From Microcaldota archaeon (GTDB lineage: Archaea > Micrarchaeota > Micrarchaeia > Micrarchaeales > CABMGC01): DNA of 40,878 nucleotides. Below the pieces are notes generated by a model. The model made no database searches, had not been told where the DNA came from, and saw only the letters and a program-made list of their open reading frames with translations. A program made the translations under genes and the position numbers. The DNA lies in contig DAHUYR010000003.1 in assembly GCA_027315135.1 (NCBI GenBank), positions 1 to 40,878 on the forward strand, given 5' to 3'. How positions within the stretch are numbered: the first letter of the stretch is position 1; every line of letters starts with the position of its first letter. Of the stretch, positions 9,783 through 18,329 are shown piece after piece.

Positions 9783-11972
9783 TTACTCCTCTGGTTTTTC
9801 TACCTTCTTTGCTCTTGCCTTCCTTTTCACAGGCTGCTTTCTGACAAGCTTCTTTGCAGCTTTCGCTGCAGGCTTCTTGGAAGCACCTGGCTCCTGCTTT
9901 TCAACCGTTTTGCCTTCCTGCTTAATCTGTGCAGCTGTCTTTGGTTTGCCCCAATCCTTCTTGGATTCGCAATTCGGATCGATGCACATCTGGAAGACGC
10001 GCTTTCCTCTCCTGAATACCTTTACTATTGGCGTGCCGCAGAACTCGCAGTTCTTTCCTGTTGGCTTTACAAATGAGTATTGCGGCAGCGGATATGACAA
10101 CTGGCAGTTGTTGCACTGAACGAATGATTTACCTGCTCCTGACCTTCTTACTATGAGGCTGCCTCCGCACTTGCACTTCCCTATACTGGCTTCCATCTCG
10201 CTCTTTTCAAGCCCTTGTGAAAGCCTCTTCCCTATGTCTGACTGCTTCTCCTTGAATATGTGCGTTATCCTCGTTATTATAGCCTTGCCCTCTCTTATGA
10301 CATCATCGCTTGAGAGCGTTCCTTTCGATATGCTCTCCATGTCATCTTCCAACTTCCTTGTCAATTGCTCATCCAGTATGTCTGGACAGTATGAATGCAG
10401 AGCATCATATATGCTCATTCCGAATCCAGTAACCTCTATCTGCGAGTTCCTTATGTACTCCCTTCTGAATAACGTGTCTATTATCTCGGCTCTTGTCGCC
10501 TTTGTGCCGAGGTCCTTCTCTTCTAAAGTCGAGATCAGGCTTGCCTTGTTGTATCTTCTTGGTGGCTCTGTCTTCAATGCTCTGGATTCGATCTTCTCTA
10601 CAGGATATATATCATCTTTTGCAAATTCAGGAAGCTCCTTTGTCCTAGAAGCATAATACTTGTAGGTTTCCAGCCATCCTTTCTTTAGCAGCCTTGCGCC
10701 TGATGCCGTATACCTCTCATTCCCTATGCTTATAATGACCTCGCTGTTCTCCGTCGATGCGCTCTCTTCAAAGCATGCAAGGAACCTCCTTGTTATCAGA
10801 TCATACACTCTCTGCTCCTCAGCAGTGAGCTTCTTCGGCTCTTCTCCGGTTGGATATATTGCAGGGTGAGTTTCGTCGCTCTTCTTCCCTTCTATGGGCT
10901 TGAATCTGTTTCCCTTTATCAGTGTTAGTGCGATTTCCTTGTAAGCATCTATCTTCGAGAGCATGTTCAGTATGTTTCGGAAGTTCAATGTAAAGGGAAG
11001 CTTCTGCGAACTTGTTCTTGGATATGAGATGTACGAGCGCTCGTATAACGTCTGTGCGACAGCAAGAGTCCTTGACGGGTCCATCTTGAATACGCGGCTG
11101 GCCTCAAGCTGCAGTGATGTGAGGTCGAATGGCGGGAAGGGCCAGTGCTCCTTCACCTTCTTTTCTACAGATTCAACCTTTGCCTCCTTCCCTGCATCAT
11201 GGAGTATCGCCTTTGCTACCTTTTCATCAAATATCGAGCCCTTTGTCGATTCAAATTCAGTATTATTTGCAAAGGCAAATATCTTCCAATAATCCTTCGG
11301 CGTAAAGTTCTTTATCGCAATCTCCCTTTCTGCAAGAAGACCGAGTGCAGGTCCCTGCACCCTACCTATGCTCAGTATTTTCTTCACTCCGTGAGTTGAG
11401 ATTGCGCGCATCAGAGACCTTGAGAGGTTTATTCCCCACATCCAGTCAAGCTTGTGGCGCGTCTCTCCTGCATAAAAGTTCTCGAAATCAAAATCAGATA
11501 TCTCCTCAAATGATTTGACAAGGTCCGGCTTTGTTGTTGTGGAGAACTTCATCCTTTTTACGTTTGCTCTTGGCAGTTCTGAATTGACATTTGAATTGAC
11601 AACGTATTTTATCAGGTTGCTCCCTATTACAGTGCCTTCTATGTCATAGTCGCATGCATTTATGTAAAAGGAGCATTTCTTGCCCACAGCATATATCGTG
11701 TCTATGTATTTCTTGGTGAAGTATGCTGACTTATTTACCTTGTATGACTCTACCCATTCTACGTCAAAGACCGGGACATCTGATTCGCCGTGCTGCCGGA
11801 TAGTGAATAGGTGGCCTGCGGCAGCAACTATGTAGAGCGTGTCTCCTGCCTTCTTAATCTCATAATACCTTACGCCATTAGTTACATATGATAATGGCTT
11901 GCCGTCATCTGCCAAAGAGTAAGCTATCCTTATCGCTACACTTGGCTTTTCTGCTATTATCAGTTTGTTTAT
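9783..11972 (-). CDS. topA: DNA topoisomerase I, type IA
   Basis: This enzyme relaxes negatively supercoiled DNA by single-strand passage. The N-terminal Toprim strand with LIIAEKPSVA carries the catalytic Glu (residue 8 here). ACDYDIEG supplies the acidic pair at about 108/110. The active-site Tyr is in SYISYPRT near residue 316. Two C-terminal zinc modules follow (CKCGG...CNNC and CEFCG...CIDPNC), then a Lys/Ala-rich tail. A TTG at 11915 would start the protein inside the Toprim domain and remove the catalytic Glu, so translation must begin upstream. Only ATA (11970-11972) or CTG (11961-11963) is available before the preceding gene's stop, and GGGGCGG precedes the ATA. I annotate from the ATA (729 residues). 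It is followed directly by trmI. Confidence 0.9.
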   Translation of the reverse strand: MNKLIIAEKPSVAIRIAYSLADDGKPLSYVTNGVRYYEIKKAGDTLYIVAAAGHLFTIRQHGESDVPVFDVEWVESYKVNKSAYFTKKYIDTIYAVGKKCSFYINACDYDIEGTVIGSNLIKYVVNSNVNSELPRANVKRMKFSTTTKPDLVKSFEEISDFDFENFYAGETRHKLDWMWGINLSRSLMRAISTHGVKKILSIGRVQGPALGLLAEREIAIKNFTPKDYWKIFAFANNTEFESTKGSIFDEKVAKAILHDAGKEAKVESVEKKVKEHWPFPPFDLTSLQLEASRVFKMDPSRTLAVAQTLYERSYISYPRTSSQKLPFTLNFRNILNMLSKIDAYKEIALTLIKGNRFKPIEGKKSDETHPAIYPTGEEPKKLTAEEQRVYDLITRRFLACFEESASTENSEVIISIGNERYTASGARLLKKGWLETYKYYASRTKELPEFAKDDIYPVEKIESRALKTEPPRRYNKASLISTLEEKDLGTKATRAEIIDTLFRREYIRNSQIEVTGFGMSIYDALHSYCPDILDEQLTRKLEDDMESISKGTLSSDDVIREGKAIITRITHIFKEKQSDIGKRLSQGLEKSEMEASIGKCKCGGSLIVRRSGAGKSFVQCNNCQLSYPLPQYSFVKPTGKNCEFCGTPIVKVFRRGKRVFQMCIDPNCESKKDWGKPKTAAQIKQEGKTVEKQEPGASKKPAAKAAKKLVRKQPVKRKARAKKVEKPEE

Positions 11973-11989
11973 TCTACCGCCCCTATTTT

Positions 11990-12238
11990 TTATCCCTTTT
12001 TCCTGCGTCTTGGCTTCCTTTGCTTTCTGTTTTCAACTGGAGAGGCCTTATCCTGCCCTGCATATGCAAGGTTTCTTGAAAGATAAAGGCCTGCAATTAT
12101 GGTAAGTACAACGCATGCGTAGAACACAAGGATTTCGTTGAATATAAACGGGGAAGAGAGTATTGCTATTACTCCCAGAATAGTCACTATCAGCGCTACG
12201 GACATGAGCTTCTTCTCATCATTTACGTAAGCCTGCAT
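11990..12238 (-). CDS. Small two-helix membrane protein
   Basis: The protein has 82 residues with two hydrophobic segments (about 12-31 and 34-52) and a strongly basic C-terminal tail (KQRKPRRRKKG). It lies just upstream of topA in the same direction and is probably co-transcribed with it. The basic tail would be cytosolic and could bind nucleic acid or the ribosome, but this is inference. Family not recognised. Confidence 0.65.
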   Translation of the reverse strand: MQAYVNDEKKLMSVALIVTILGVIAILSSPFIFNEILVFYACVVLTIIAGLYLSRNLAYAGQDKASPVENRKQRKPRRRKKG

Positions 12239-12314
12239 ATATCTATCAATCTGAAGATATTATTAAAGATTATAATAAGTTATGCTTTGAAAGAGTATTG
12301 ACGCAGGTATCAAG

Positions 12315-12668
12315 ATGGACACATTACTGCTCGTAACAATAACATTCATAGCTGCTTTCTTTGCGGCGATTGCGCAGTATTTCTTTAAGGATGCATTGCC
12401 TAAATTCGGCTTTAACATGAAAGAAATGTTTGCCTTATTCAGGAACAGAGGCATAATAACAGGGATAATAGTCTACTTCATAGGATTGGGATTTTATCTA
12501 TATGCGCTCAGGTCCGGGGAGCTCTCCTTTGTCTATCCAGTATTCTCAATAATCTTTGTCTTTGTTGCGCTGATAGGCATGGTTAAATTCAAGGAGAAGC
12601 TTGGTGTCAAGAGGATTGCAGGCTTAGCCCTGATAATAATTGGCATAATGATTATAGCACTGACATAG
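12315..12668 (+). CDS. Four-helix EamA/SMR-type transporter, first half of pair
   Basis: The 117-residue protein has four membrane helices (about 4-25, 45-66, 70-91, 97-116), the size of one half of an EamA/DMT transporter or of a small multidrug resistance protein. The second gene, of the same fold, starts 9 bases after its stop, so the two probably form a heterodimer like ArnE/ArnF. ArnE/ArnF flip a lipid-linked aminosugar. Neighbouring genes encode a GT2 glycosyltransferase and a polyprenyl-phosphate sugar-1-P transferase, which suggests a lipid-linked sugar as substrate. The start is ATG 12315, 9 bases after GGTATC. Confidence 0.75.
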   Translation: MDTLLLVTITFIAAFFAAIAQYFFKDALPKFGFNMKEMFALFRNRGIITGIIVYFIGLGFYLYALRSGELSFVYPVFSIIFVFVALIGMVKFKEKLGVKRIAGLALIIIGIMIIALT

Positions 12669-12676
12669 ATGTTCTT

Positions 12677-13018
12677 ATGCAAAAGGATAGCAAGGTTTTT
12701 TACATAATTCTCCTCGTGTTCAGTACATCTCTGGGAGGAATAGGACAGTTCCTGTTCAAGGAGGGGCTGCTGCAGAGCGGACTGTATCTCGAAGTGCTTG
12801 TGATTGCAGTAGGTGTACTCGTTTATGTAGCCTCAACTGCCATATACTTCTATACGCTTGCCCGTACGCATCTAAGCTGGGCTTACGGCTTTGGAGGGAT
12901 AAGTTACATAGTTGCAGAGCTTCTTGCATACTTTGTTCTTGCGGAACCTGTAGGAATCGCAAGATGGATCGGCGTACTGGTAATAGCCATAGGGACTGCA
13001 CTTGTAGGACTGAGTTGA
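12677..13018 (+). CDS. Four-helix EamA/SMR-type transporter, second half of pair
   Basis: The 113-residue protein has four membrane helices (about 7-29, 36-58, 69-88, 94-112). Gly-rich GGIGQFLFKEG near residues 20-30 parallels AAIAQYFFKDA in the upstream gene, showing that the two are distant paralogues. It is probably translated from the same mRNA. The substrate is not shown by the sequence; a role in flipping or exporting lipid-linked sugars is inferred from neighbours. A drug or metabolite exporter is the main alternative. Confidence 0.75.
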   Translation: MQKDSKVFYIILLVFSTSLGGIGQFLFKEGLLQSGLYLEVLVIAVGVLVYVASTAIYFYTLARTHLSWAYGFGGISYIVAELLAYFVLAEPVGIARWIGVLVIAIGTALVGLS

Positions 13019-13049
13019 GAACTGCAAGTACTTTCAGCACAAGCAGGAG

Positions 13050-14135
13050 TCATTTGTATAATGCATAGGTTGAGCCGCGCCACGTTATGCTCTTCATCAT
13101 CCGCGCTGACATAAGATTATACGCATATATGAATGGGATCAGTATTACTATTATCGCAATTGCAGGATCAGGGCTTCTGGACCTTGCATATGCACGTTTC
13201 CAACTTAAAACAAGATGCGCAAACATAAGCAGGAATAGAGGAGAGACAGATACAGACAGATAAATGGCAGATATCAGAACAAATATCTCGGAGCAGTAGA
13301 AGAATAGCCCTCTTCTAAAGTTCTCCCTGTAACCCAATAGAGTAAGCGCAGTCTGCCTGTTTGCCCACTCCATGAACTGCGAAAGGTCATCCTTTGTCTT
13401 TACAATCGGCTGGGCTTCCTTGACGTAGGCTATGCCAAGCCCCTTCCCTTTACATATCTTTGTCAATGTTATATCATCAGAAATAGAGTATCTTGAAGTC
13501 TTGAAATAGCTCATACTCTTCCCTTGCAGCAGGCTTTTTCTGAATGCCATCGTGCCGCCCCATGCAAACCTACTTTTTTTATTCTCAAGGAGATTCTCCC
13601 CTACAAAATTCCACACCATCTTTACCTTTGGCCAGAAGCCGCCCATCGGATGGAAGCGTGGATATGTAGTAGATATCCCGATGCGCTTGTCTGCAAGAGG
13701 AGCGATTATGCTGCTGAGCCATGCATTATGCACGGAAATATCTGAATCTGCAATCACATACACGTCATAATCCCTGAACCTCTGCAACGCTGCTGCAATT
13801 GCCTTTACCTTTCCGCTCGCCCTGCCTGAAGACACATCGGATACCATGTGATTTATTCCGGCTTTCCTTATTTCCGAGAGTGCCTGATCCTCCTCTGAAT
13901 CTACAACAGCGATTACTCTGTAACTCTTGTACTTCTGCCTTTTGAGCGCAATCAGGTTTTGACGCAGGCTTATGTCCATACCCTTGCACGGGACTATGAC
14001 TAGAGTCTTTGGATGGTAATTGCCTTTCAGCAACTCTTCTCTCTTCCTGAATGGCCTTGCAGCATCTATGCTTATCAGCATGATGGCTGCGAGAGCTGCA
14101 AGCACTTCGAATAATTCCAAGAGCAGACCTGACAC
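13050..14135 (-). CDS. Membrane GT2-family glycosyltransferase
   Basis: The 361-residue protein has an N-terminal membrane helix (about 3-22), a GT-A catalytic domain (about 43-265) and C-terminal membrane helices (about 283-340). Catalytic features are in family order: VVD at 77-79, the metal-binding ADSD with Asp 130 and Asp 132, ISDD with the catalytic Asp near 220-221, and WANRQTAL at the place of the QxxRW motif. The layout resembles the ceramide-glucosyltransferase-like (GT21) branch, whose members move sugars to a lipid. It likely adds a sugar on the cytosolic face to a lipid carrier for the AglB pathway. It starts at GTG 14135 behind AAGGTATC, divergent from the sugar-1-P transferase gene. 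Confidence 0.85.
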   Translation of the reverse strand: MSGLLLELFEVLAALAAIMLISIDAARPFRKREELLKGNYHPKTLVIVPCKGMDISLRQNLIALKRQKYKSYRVIAVVDSEEDQALSEIRKAGINHMVSDVSSGRASGKVKAIAAALQRFRDYDVYVIADSDISVHNAWLSSIIAPLADKRIGISTTYPRFHPMGGFWPKVKMVWNFVGENLLENKKSRFAWGGTMAFRKSLLQGKSMSYFKTSRYSISDDITLTKICKGKGLGIAYVKEAQPIVKTKDDLSQFMEWANRQTALTLLGYRENFRRGLFFYCSEIFVLISAIYLSVSVSPLFLLMFAHLVLSWKRAYARSRSPDPAIAIIVILIPFIYAYNLMSARMMKSITWRGSTYALYK

Positions 14136-14183
14136 AGAGATACCTTAATTAAGATAATTTATTATACTATTCTAGCTGTTTGG
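14136..14183. promoter_or_regulatory. Divergent promoter between GT2 and sugar-1-P transferase genes
   Basis: The 48-base AT-rich gap holds TTAATTAA and TTTATTATAC, which can serve as TATA elements for the two outward genes. Shared control of the two glycan genes is plausible. Confidence 0.45.
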
Positions 14184-15221
14184 ATGTATCACACTTTCCA
14201 GACGATAATCATACCTGGGATACTGGCTTTTGCTGCCGCATACATAGGCATAAGTTTCCTCATGAGCTACCTTTATGGTGCAGGGATAGTTGCAGAAGAC
14301 AGGAACAAAGCCAAGGTAGTGAAGCTGCCGAGCAGTGCAGGACTTGGCTTCGCCTTTGGGATTGTGATAGGCATATTAGCATATACTTTTGGAGGCTCTT
14401 TCATCTATACCCCTGTGATAGACGTATCCGTGCTCCTTGCAGTAGCACTCTCAATACTGTTGATAACGCTGGTAGGCTTCTTGGATGATATAAACGTGAA
14501 GCAGGAGCGGGTTAAGAGCACAGGCATGATGGACATAAGGCAGGGATTGAAGCAGTGGCAGAAACCCATACTTACAATCCTCGGAGCGCTTCCGTTGATG
14601 GCAATAAATGCAGGCGTCCATATGGTAGAGCTGCCTTTCATAGGAACAGTTAGCTTAGGACTTATTTATCCGTTGATAATACTGCCGCTTGCAGTCATAT
14701 TCGTATCAAATTCGGTGAATCTTCTTGGCGGCTTTGACGGATTGCAGCCGTTGATGGCGCTTGCAGCTGCGCTTGGACTTCTTGCATATAACATACTGTT
14801 CGGAACATATACAGGAGCATTCCTTTCTGCGCTTCTCAGTGCCGCGCTGCTTGCAATGCTTCCGTTCAATCTGTATAAGGCAAAGGTGGTTCCTGGAGAC
14901 AGCTTCACTTATGCCGTAGGCGCAACGCTGGTAGCTATAATGGTCATGGGCAATTCTGAGGCTTTTGGCATAATAATATTTATACCATGGATAGTGGAAT
15001 TCGTACTGCATGCAAGGAGAAAATTCAAAGTTACAGATCTTGGAATCAGGCAAAAGGACGGAACCTTCAAAGCGCCTTACGGTAAGAAGATATACAGTCT
15101 TACTCATGTTGTAATGAATCTCAAGAAGGCTACAGAAACGGATGTGGCTTATTACCTTACGGCTCTTGAGGTGCTATTCATAGTAATAGGCTTTGCTATG
15201 AAGGTATCAGGATTGCTCTGA
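14184..15221 (+). CDS. Polyprenyl-phosphate sugar-1-phosphate transferase (MraY/GPT/AglH-like)
   Basis: The 345-residue, roughly ten-helix membrane protein belongs to the family that loads GlcNAc-1-P or a similar sugar phosphate from a UDP-sugar onto a polyprenyl (dolichyl) phosphate, the first step of lipid-linked glycan assembly. GFLDDI carries the paired Asp at 101/102, and NSVNLLGGFDG (about 176-186) carries the conserved Asn and Asp that bind Mg and nucleotide. PGDSFTYAVGA follows near 238-248. As there are no murein genes here, an AglH/Alg7-type role in N-glycosylation is the best reading. The start is ATG 14184. Confidence 0.88.
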   Translation: MYHTFQTIIIPGILAFAAAYIGISFLMSYLYGAGIVAEDRNKAKVVKLPSSAGLGFAFGIVIGILAYTFGGSFIYTPVIDVSVLLAVALSILLITLVGFLDDINVKQERVKSTGMMDIRQGLKQWQKPILTILGALPLMAINAGVHMVELPFIGTVSLGLIYPLIILPLAVIFVSNSVNLLGGFDGLQPLMALAAALGLLAYNILFGTYTGAFLSALLSAALLAMLPFNLYKAKVVPGDSFTYAVGATLVAIMVMGNSEAFGIIIFIPWIVEFVLHARRKFKVTDLGIRQKDGTFKAPYGKKIYSLTHVVMNLKKATETDVAYYLTALEVLFIVIGFAMKVSGLL

Positions 15222-15253
15222 TTGATCGTTTTCCTTTATGCTTTCCTTTATAG

Positions 15254-15559
15254 TTACAATTGGTATGAGGCTATGTTCTCATCAAGCGAAGCTCCGTGCA
15301 GCCTGGCCATGCCATCGCTTATGCTATCATCCAATTCCTTGTCATCAAACAGCGCGAGCAGTATGTCCTCGCTTTTTATCAGCTTCCTTCCGGCATGCTC
15401 CGCGTATTTTATCGCTTCCTCTGCTATTGAATCTGCGAAACTCTCAAGCTCCATCTCAAGATTAAGAACCGCATCCTCAGAAATGCGCTCCGCGCCAGCC
15501 TCCCTTATGAACTGTTCCACATCGTATAAACTGAACTTCCTGTTTCCCGCTTTTCCCAA
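15254..15559 (-). CDS. Histone-fold protein with extended tails
   Basis: The 101-residue protein has a histone-fold core at about 10-70. ISEDAVLNLEMELES marks helix 2, AIKYAEHAGRKLIKSEDILLAL covers the end of helix 2 and helix 3, and HAGRK matches the HAxRKT signature of archaeal histones. Typical archaeal histones have 66-70 residues; here about 30 acidic and polar residues follow the fold. It could pack DNA, or be a NFY/TAF-like subunit. Translation starts at TTG 15559, directly after an in-frame TGA, behind GGTGA. CTTTTAAAGC at about 15600-15609 is a likely TATA element. It is convergent with the sugar-1-P transferase gene. Confidence 0.8.
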   Translation of the reverse strand: MGKAGNRKFSLYDVEQFIREAGAERISEDAVLNLEMELESFADSIAEEAIKYAEHAGRKLIKSEDILLALFDDKELDDSISDGMARLHGASLDENIASYQL

Positions 15560-15644
15560 TCACTCACCAAAACTGAAGTGGTATATAGTTTGTAGCAAGC
15601 TTTAAAAGGCTGACAATGACCCACGAATAGTGGCATAACATCCT

Positions 15645-16838
15645 TTACTTGTATCTCAAAAGTGCCCCTATACCGCCGAATCCCATCATGAACTGCTTGC
15701 CGTAGGAACTCTCTTCGGACACGAAGACAGTATCGGTTCCAGTATGGTCAGCCATCTCTATCAGCTCCTCTATCGCATCCTCTTCCTTTGCTATTTCCAG
15801 CTTGCTTCCGCAGTTATGCTTCTGCTGGCGCTCCTTCCCAAGCTCCACAGCCTCAAACATAGTCCCGTCACTGGTGCATTTGTACGTTACTCTGGTTATC
15901 TCAAGTGACTCGCTTATTATCAGCTTTGATACCCGGTCAGCCTCAAGAGCTTCTTTTGTAGCTGCATAGCCATGCACCGCAAGGCCGTTGACAGCTGTCT
16001 CCTTTATGAAACGCTCTATAATGGTTCTTTCCTGAGCTGCCTCCTGTTCCTTCAGCAGGTCGTTTGCCTTTTCAACCAGTTCATGCAATCCGAATTCATC
16101 AGTATATCCAGTATCGTAGACCCCTAGAACCTTTATTTGATAGTTAAGCTTGTCAGCCTTTGCAAAACCCTCCTTTGTCGGACCTGGTCCGCCAATTATG
16201 ACCCCTTTAGGTTTGAATGAATTCTGTTCGCAGTAGCTGTTTATGACCTCTGCAACGCGCATATGATACTCGCCTATGCTCTCTTCTATGCCTCTTGAGT
16301 ACCTGGCTGCAGACTGGCCGCCCTTCCTTACCTTCGCATGCACCATGGAGTTAAGTTTCTTAATCACCTGTATATGATGCCCCTTCAGGCTTGCTATGGT
16401 CGCCTCCCTGCCGTCCATCACTACAAGCACATAGACATCCTTGTTTGACATCATTGCCTCCAGAGGCTCCAGAAGGAAGGTTGAATCGCATCTGTATATG
16501 TTTACTTTAAGTGGGGAAGGAGGCTCCATTGAGAAGAGTCCTATTTCAGACCTTCCAGGATTGTCAGAAACATTTCCTGCGAATATTGCTATGCCGTTTT
16601 GGGGAGTTTCCCTGAATAGTTTAAGATATTGTATTATCTTGTCAAGTGCACTCTGCACGTTTAGGCGCACTGATTTTGATTTTATATTGGATGACTGGCT
16701 GTACTCTTCACGGAGCTTCGCTGTTTCGTCAGAGAGCTGATAACCAGCAGGGATGTATACGCTTATGAGCTCCGTGCCGTAACCACGCACCCCTTTCAGC
16801 TTCCTTATCTCCTTGTTGATACTGTATTCATTCTTCAT
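15645..16838 (-). CDS. prf1: Peptide chain release factor aRF1
   Basis: The 397-residue protein recognises all three stop codons and triggers peptide release. The NIKS motif for stop decoding is at 51-54 and the GGQ motif that enters the peptidyl-transferase centre is at 173-175. The length is near the usual 410-420 of archaeal aRF1, and the C-terminal domain is complete (the last residues are GFGGIGALLRYK). It starts 20 bases after the serS stop, so serS-prf1 are probably co-transcribed. Start ATG 16838. Confidence 0.95.
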   Translation of the reverse strand: MKNEYSINKEIRKLKGVRGYGTELISVYIPAGYQLSDETAKLREEYSQSSNIKSKSVRLNVQSALDKIIQYLKLFRETPQNGIAIFAGNVSDNPGRSEIGLFSMEPPSPLKVNIYRCDSTFLLEPLEAMMSNKDVYVLVVMDGREATIASLKGHHIQVIKKLNSMVHAKVRKGGQSAARYSRGIEESIGEYHMRVAEVINSYCEQNSFKPKGVIIGGPGPTKEGFAKADKLNYQIKVLGVYDTGYTDEFGLHELVEKANDLLKEQEAAQERTIIERFIKETAVNGLAVHGYAATKEALEADRVSKLIISESLEITRVTYKCTSDGTMFEAVELGKERQQKHNCGSKLEIAKEEDAIEELIEMADHTGTDTVFVSEESSYGKQFMMGFGGIGALLRYK

Positions 16839-16858
16839 TGTAAAAACCGTAGCGGGCG

Positions 16859-18163
16859 TTATTGCTTTGCTATTCTGTCCTTGCCCATATACTTTACAAG
16901 CGCATCGGGAATCTTTATCGTGCCATCACTGTCAGCATAATTCTCAACTATGGCAACTATCGCCCTCTCCACTGCAATCGCAGTTGAATTCAAGGTATGC
17001 GCATACCTCCTTTCCCCTGATTTATCGTATCTTATGTCAAGCCTTATGGATTGCCAGTCTGTGCAGTTTGAGCACGATACCATCTCACGGTGTTTGCTCT
17101 GAATGGGCATAAATGCTTCTAGGTCATATTTCTTTGCAGCAACTGTACCTATGTCTCCAGTACATATGTTGACTATGCGGTATGGTATGCCGAGTTTTTT
17201 GAAGATCTCTTCGCTGTTTGCTATCAGCTCGTCGAACAGCTTATACGAGTTTTCCTGCTCTGCGAATATGAACTGCTCTACCTTGTAGAACTGATGGACA
17301 CGGAATATGCCCTTTGTATCCTTGCCATGGGAGCCTGCCTCTCTCCTGAAGCATGGACTTACACCTATGAATCTCATCGGAAGCTCCTTTGCAGAGAGGA
17401 TATGGTCTGCATACATTGCAGCTAGAGTATGTTCTGAGGTGCCTATCATGTACAGGTCTTCATCAGTCTTTTCATACTCCTTTTTGTTCTCAGCTTCCTT
17501 CGGATCGGTAACTTTATAGAGCAGCTCCTCGAAATCTCCTAGGGCAGTTGCTCCTTTGTAATACTCCTTCCGCATCATCAATGGAGGGGATATGAGAGTA
17601 TAGCCCTTTGCGACAAGCTCATCTATGGCAAACCTTATCAGTGCCTGTTCCAGAAGTGCGATGTCCCCTTTGAGGTAGTAGAAACGTGCGCCAGATACCT
17701 TTGCCGCAGCTTCAAGATCCAGCATGCCGAGGTTTGTAAGGAGTTCCTCATGTCCGGGAAGTGTCTTTGCAACCGCTTTCCCATATTTTCTAATCTCGAT
17801 ATTCTGAGAATCATCCATGCCGTAAGGAACGCTCTTGTCCAGTATGTTCGGCATGTTCCATAACAATTCAGTTAGTCTTTTTTCATCTTCAGGAAGCTCC
17901 TTTTCCAGCTGATCCAGTTTCTTCTTTATCTCGGAGACTTTTGCAGTTATCTCTGTGTCTACAGGATTGCCCTTTTTCTTTTTTTCAGCTACTTCAAGGC
18001 TGAACTTATTCCTGTCTGCTCGCAGCTGCTGTATCTCAGCATTTGACTTCCTCAGTTTTTCATCCAGCTTCAGCATCTCGTCTATGGGATAATTAGACTT
18101 GCGTCTAGCCATTGATTCCCGTATCGCGTTTATGTTATCCCTGAGGTATTTGCTTGTCAGCAT
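16859..18163 (-). CDS. serS: Seryl-tRNA synthetase
   Basis: The 434-residue class II synthetase charges tRNA-Ser and the future Sec/selenium tRNA where present. The N-terminal coiled-coil arm (about 25-110) binds the long variable arm of tRNA-Ser. The catalytic domain has TSEHTLAAMY, the motif-2 segment FRREAGSHGKDTKGIFRVHQF, and the motif-3 segment NSTAIAVERAIVAIVEN. This is the common bacterial/archaeal SerRS, not the rare methanogenic type. The start is ATG 18163; TAGTTTATAAAATTA upstream is a likely TATA element. Confidence 0.95.
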   Translation of the reverse strand: MLTSKYLRDNINAIRESMARRKSNYPIDEMLKLDEKLRKSNAEIQQLRADRNKFSLEVAEKKKKGNPVDTEITAKVSEIKKKLDQLEKELPEDEKRLTELLWNMPNILDKSVPYGMDDSQNIEIRKYGKAVAKTLPGHEELLTNLGMLDLEAAAKVSGARFYYLKGDIALLEQALIRFAIDELVAKGYTLISPPLMMRKEYYKGATALGDFEELLYKVTDPKEAENKKEYEKTDEDLYMIGTSEHTLAAMYADHILSAKELPMRFIGVSPCFRREAGSHGKDTKGIFRVHQFYKVEQFIFAEQENSYKLFDELIANSEEIFKKLGIPYRIVNICTGDIGTVAAKKYDLEAFMPIQSKHREMVSCSNCTDWQSIRLDIRYDKSGERRYAHTLNSTAIAVERAIVAIVENYADSDGTIKIPDALVKYMGKDRIAKQ

Positions 18164-18243
18164 AATAGACCCTTCTCTTCTTAATTTTATAAACTAAGAA
18201 TAGGCAACTAATATATACTCGCATATTTATTTATTACATGCCT
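18164..18243. promoter_or_regulatory. Divergent promoter of serS and tRNA-Leu
   Basis: The 80-base AT-rich gap holds TTTATAAA (about 18186-18194) for serS and a second AT-rich element (CATATTTATTTATTA, about 18222-18236) just ahead of the tRNA 5' end. Confidence 0.5.
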
Positions 18244-18329
18244 GCAGGGGTGGCAGAGTTTGGCCAAATGCGACGGGCTTAGGACCCGTTTCCTTTGTGG
18301 ATGCGAGAGTTCAAATCTCTCCCCCTGCA
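18244..18329 (+). tRNA. tRNA-Leu (anticodon UAG)
   Basis: The 86-base cloverleaf is complete and has no intron. The acceptor pairs GCAGGGG with CCCCTGC. The D-stem is GCA/TGC. The anticodon stem ACGGG/CCCGT holds the loop CTTAGGA, anticodon TAG. The long variable arm (TCC/GGA) marks a type II tRNA. The T-arm GAGAG-TTCAAAT-CTCTC is perfect, with discriminator A and no encoded CCA. The last 23 bases recur exactly at 20833-20855. Confidence 0.95.
18307..18329 (+). repeat. Left copy of 23-bp direct repeat (tRNA-Leu 3' end; possible attL)
   Basis: These bases, from the T-stem to the discriminator of tRNA-Leu(UAG), are identical to 20833-20855. tRNA 3' ends are the usual attachment sites of archaeal integrative elements. 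The identity could also reflect two related tRNA-Leu genes. Confidence 0.7.
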
